The notes beneath the pieces are model-generated. The model saw only the letters and a program-made list of their open reading frames with translations. It made no database searches and was not told where the DNA came from. Positions 62,434 through 64,000 of a stretch of 64,000 nt of DNA are shown piece by piece. Position 1 is the stretch's first letter; each line of letters starts with the position of its first letter. Made by a program: the position numbers and the translations under genes. This DNA is from Haloechinothrix halophila YIM 93223 (GTDB lineage: Bacteria; Actinomycetota; Actinomycetes; Mycobacteriales; Pseudonocardiaceae): the NCBI RefSeq assembly GCF_000504245.1, contig NZ_KI632509.1:3871502-3935501 (forward strand). Reading direction: 5' to 3'.

Positions 62434-62890
62434 GAACTCACGGTGGGAGACGCGTACGGCGGGTTTCGAGTACGCCGACCCCGCGTTCGTCGCTGAACAC
62501 AACACGCTTGCGGGCTACGTTCAGCACCCAACGCACCTCGATCTGCGCCCCGGCTGCTACACCGACGACACCCAGACGAGCATCGCCATCGCGGAGGCGC
62601 TGGTGTCCGAGGTCGTCGTGGCGGGCTCACCGATTCGTCGACACATTTCATCGCGACCGACGTGTCGGGTACTCCGGTCGACTCTATGAAATGCTGCTCC
62701 ACGTCGAGGACGGCAACGACCTGCTCACCAGGATCAACCCAGCCAGCGACAAGAGCGGCGCAGCCATGCGCGCCGGACCCCTCGGTTTACTGTCCGAGGT
62801 CTCCGACGTGCTGCGCTACGCCGACGTCCAGGCACGGATCACGCACGACACGCCGGACGGTATCGAGGCCGCACAGGCCGCGCCGCGCCA
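62434..62890 (+). pseudogene. ADP-ribosylglycohydrolase (DraG/ARH type), frameshifted and truncated
   Basis: Three reading frames in turn encode TVGDAYGG, then GFEYADPAFVAEHNTLAGYV with PGCYTDDTQTSIAIAEALV, then RVGYSGRLYEMLLHVEDG, SDKSGAAMRAGPLGLLSEV and QARITHDTPDGIEAAQAA. These are ARH metal-site and core motifs (DDTQ, and SGAAMR). Frameshifts fall near 62460 and 62610-62640. The 3' half is missing, the remnant running into the rluD-like stop. Such enzymes remove ADP-ribose from proteins; next to a toxin locus it may once have given protection. Confidence 0.85.
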
Positions 62891-62897
62891 CACACCG

Positions 62898-63824
62898 TCA
62901 CTGCTCCTCGCGGAGCTCCTCCAGCGCGTCGGCCAGGTCGTCCGGGTGCTCCGAGACGAACTCGACCCAACGGCCGTCGTCCGGGTGGGCGAAGCCGAGC
63001 GAGTGGGCGTGCAGCCATTGCCGCGTCAGCTTGAGCCTGCGCGCCAGCACGGGATCGGCACCATAGGTAAGGTCCCCGACGCAGGGGTGACGCAGCGCCG
63101 CGAAGTGCACCCGGATCTGATGGGTGCGACCGGTCTCCAGCTTCACCTGGACCAGCGACGCCGCCCGGAACGCCTCGATCAGCTCGTAGTGGGTGACGCT
63201 CTCTCGCCCGCCCGCGACGACGGCGAACTTGTAGTCGTGCTTCGGGTGGCGGTCGATCGGGGCGTCGATCGTGCCCTTACTCGGGTCAGGGTGGCCTTGC
63301 ACCAGCGCGTGGTAGCCCTTGTCGACGGTGCGCTCCTTGAAGGCGCGCTTCAGCACGCTGTAGGCGTGCTCGCTCTTGGCGACCACCATCACGCCGGTGG
63401 TGCCCGCGTCGAGGCGGTGCACCACGCCCTTCCGCTCGGCAGCGCCCGACGTCGAGATCCGGGTTCCCACCGCGGCGAGTCCACCGATCACCGTCGGTCC
63501 GGTCCAGCCGGGGCTGGGATGCACCGCGACGCCGATCGGCTTGTCCACGACGACGATGTGATCGTCCTCGTGCAGCACCCGCATGCCCTCGACCGGTTCA
63601 GCGGCCACCGGTTCCGCCCGTTGCGGCTCTGGCAGCGTCACCTCGAGCAGCCCGCCCGCCGAGAGCCGATCGGACTTGCCCGCTGGCGCGCCGTCGAGCA
63701 GCACATCACCGGCCGTGGCCAACTCGGCGACGGCGGTGCGGGACAGCCCCAGGAGTTTCGCCAGCCCCGCATCGACACGCATGCCGTCGAGACCGTCGGG
63801 CACCGGCAGCATCCGCACGCTCAT
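62898..63824 (-). CDS. RluA/RluD-family 23S rRNA pseudouridine synthase
   Basis: 308 aa. S4-like N-terminal domain (about residues 15-75: [36 protein letters not shown]) followed by the synthase domain with [16 protein letters not shown] (catalytic Asp in the RLD motif, about residue 137) and [20 protein letters not shown]. Isomerises uridines in 23S rRNA helix-69-type positions; exact target unproven. Its ATG overlaps the lspA stop (ATGA), the usual lspA-rluD pairing in actinobacteria. Confidence 0.93.
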   Translation of the reverse strand: MSVRMLPVPDGLDGMRVDAGLAKLLGLSRTAVAELATAGDVLLDGAPAGKSDRLSAGGLLEVTLPEPQRAEPVAAEPVEGMRVLHEDDHIVVVDKPIGVAVHPSPGWTGPTVIGGLAAVGTRISTSGAAERKGVVHRLDAGTTGVMVVAKSEHAYSVLKRAFKERTVDKGYHALVQGHPDPSKGTIDAPIDRHPKHDYKFAVVAGGRESVTHYELIEAFRAASLVQVKLETGRTHQIRVHFAALRHPCVGDLTYGADPVLARRLKLTRQWLHAHSLGFAHPDDGRWVEFVSEHPDDLADALEELREEQ

Positions 63825-64000
63825 TCCTCCGCCACCGACTGCTTACGTCGCTTGCTCACGGTGCCGTCGTATTCCTTGCCAAGCAGGGTCAGCACCACGA
63901 TCAGGATGCCGCCACAGACGATGGCGGAGTCTGCGACGTTGAACACCGGCCAGACCTCGCCGTTGGGAGCGAACACCGACACGAAGTCGACGACGTGGCC
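63821..64000 (-). CDS. lspA: Lipoprotein signal peptidase II, C-terminal part (runs off the window)
   Basis: 59 codons are visible. The segment VVDFVSVF (Asp of the catalytic pair) and [20 protein letters not shown] (second catalytic Asp, fourth membrane helix) are the LspA signatures; a basic tail [10 protein letters not shown] follows. LspA removes signal peptides from lipid-modified prolipoproteins such as the sugar-binding lipoprotein at 29556-30677. The 5' end lies beyond the window. Confidence 0.93.
   Translation of the reverse strand, partial: GHVVDFVSVFAPNGEVWPVFNVADSAIVCGGILIVVLTLLGKEYDGTVSKRRKQSVAEE

Noticed and set aside
62662-63066. 134-aa frame on the plus strand
   Set aside because: Runs through the ARH pseudogene out of frame and into the rluD antisense strand; not a gene.
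1-64000. tRNA or rRNA genes
   Set aside because: I saw no cloverleaf-type sequence with a T-loop box or any rRNA stretch; without a covariance search a tRNA could still be missed.

Overview
The window is very GC-rich DNA (mostly above 65% GC, with strong G/C third-position bias and many GTG starts) from an actinomycete. Gene content and order point to the Pseudonocardiaceae (Amycolatopsis / Saccharomonospora / Prauserella type). Positions 1 to about 22 kb follow the Mycobacterium tuberculosis order hemQ-hemY-hemE-DUF3000-RNase D-dxs-RNA methyltransferase-ceoB-ceoC-DUF3159-hydrolase-DUF3710-dut-DUF3093-DUF4193-cei-suhB-ppgK-sigA. A second block, ArsA-like ATPase / SRPBCC / metallophosphatase / fadD15 at 36-43 kb, matches the Rv2184c-Rv2187 region. 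The species is inferred from synteny and family knowledge, not from a marker-gene comparison.

Layout. 1-3.4 kb: coproporphyrin-branch heme genes on the minus strand (hemE, hemY, hemQ, then the start of a probable CoA-transferase). 3.6-17 kb: housekeeping genes in both orientations, including a LuxR-type response regulator, RNase D, an OmpR/histidine-kinase pair, dxs, a TRAM RNA methyltransferase, two TrkA-like potassium-channel subunits and dUTPase. 17-22 kb: DUF4193, cei, suhB, ppgK and the principal sigma factor. 22-26 kb: an SRPBCC/acyl-CoA ligase fusion, an EamA transporter and a small Cys-rich protein. 26-31 kb: a complete sugar ABC importer with a ROK regulator; a perfect palindrome sits in front of the binding-protein gene. 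31-36 kb: DEAD helicase, YihY, DUF3039, psuG and a Nudix-NYN fusion. 36-43 kb: a tightly overlapping operon (SRPBCC, ArsA ATPase, DUF5304-like, ROK kinase, Nudix-NYN), a phosphatase and fadD15. 43-48 kb: a DUF2993 protein, two tandem DUF885 peptidases and an HTH/Pro-rich protein.

Accessory island, about 48.3-62.9 kb. Its core is a giant secreted Rhs/YD-repeat polymorphic toxin gene on the minus strand (2,974 codons when reconstructed). An IS256-family element has split it with an 8-11 bp target duplication; joining the two halves across one copy of the duplication restores a single reading frame. Downstream of the toxin tip lie two tandem copies of a module (toxin tip, 203-aa putative immunity protein A, 122-aa putative immunity protein B). 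In the middle, the B gene of the first copy is fused in frame to a second, orphan toxin tip. A 0.35 kb direct repeat at a spacing of 1,001 bp records this recombination. The last B gene overlaps the start of a signal peptidase I gene whose nucleophile position reads Ala. On the other side of the toxin are an inverted Rhs remnant, a small intact downstream ORF and a frameshifted ADP-ribosylglycohydrolase pseudogene. The island ends in rluD-like and lspA genes.

The most unusual non-coding structure is a family of 21-bp tandem repeats present at three loci. At one locus two arrays face each other across 34 bp. At the other two, the arrays flank psuG in inverted orientation, as if psuG were a cargo.
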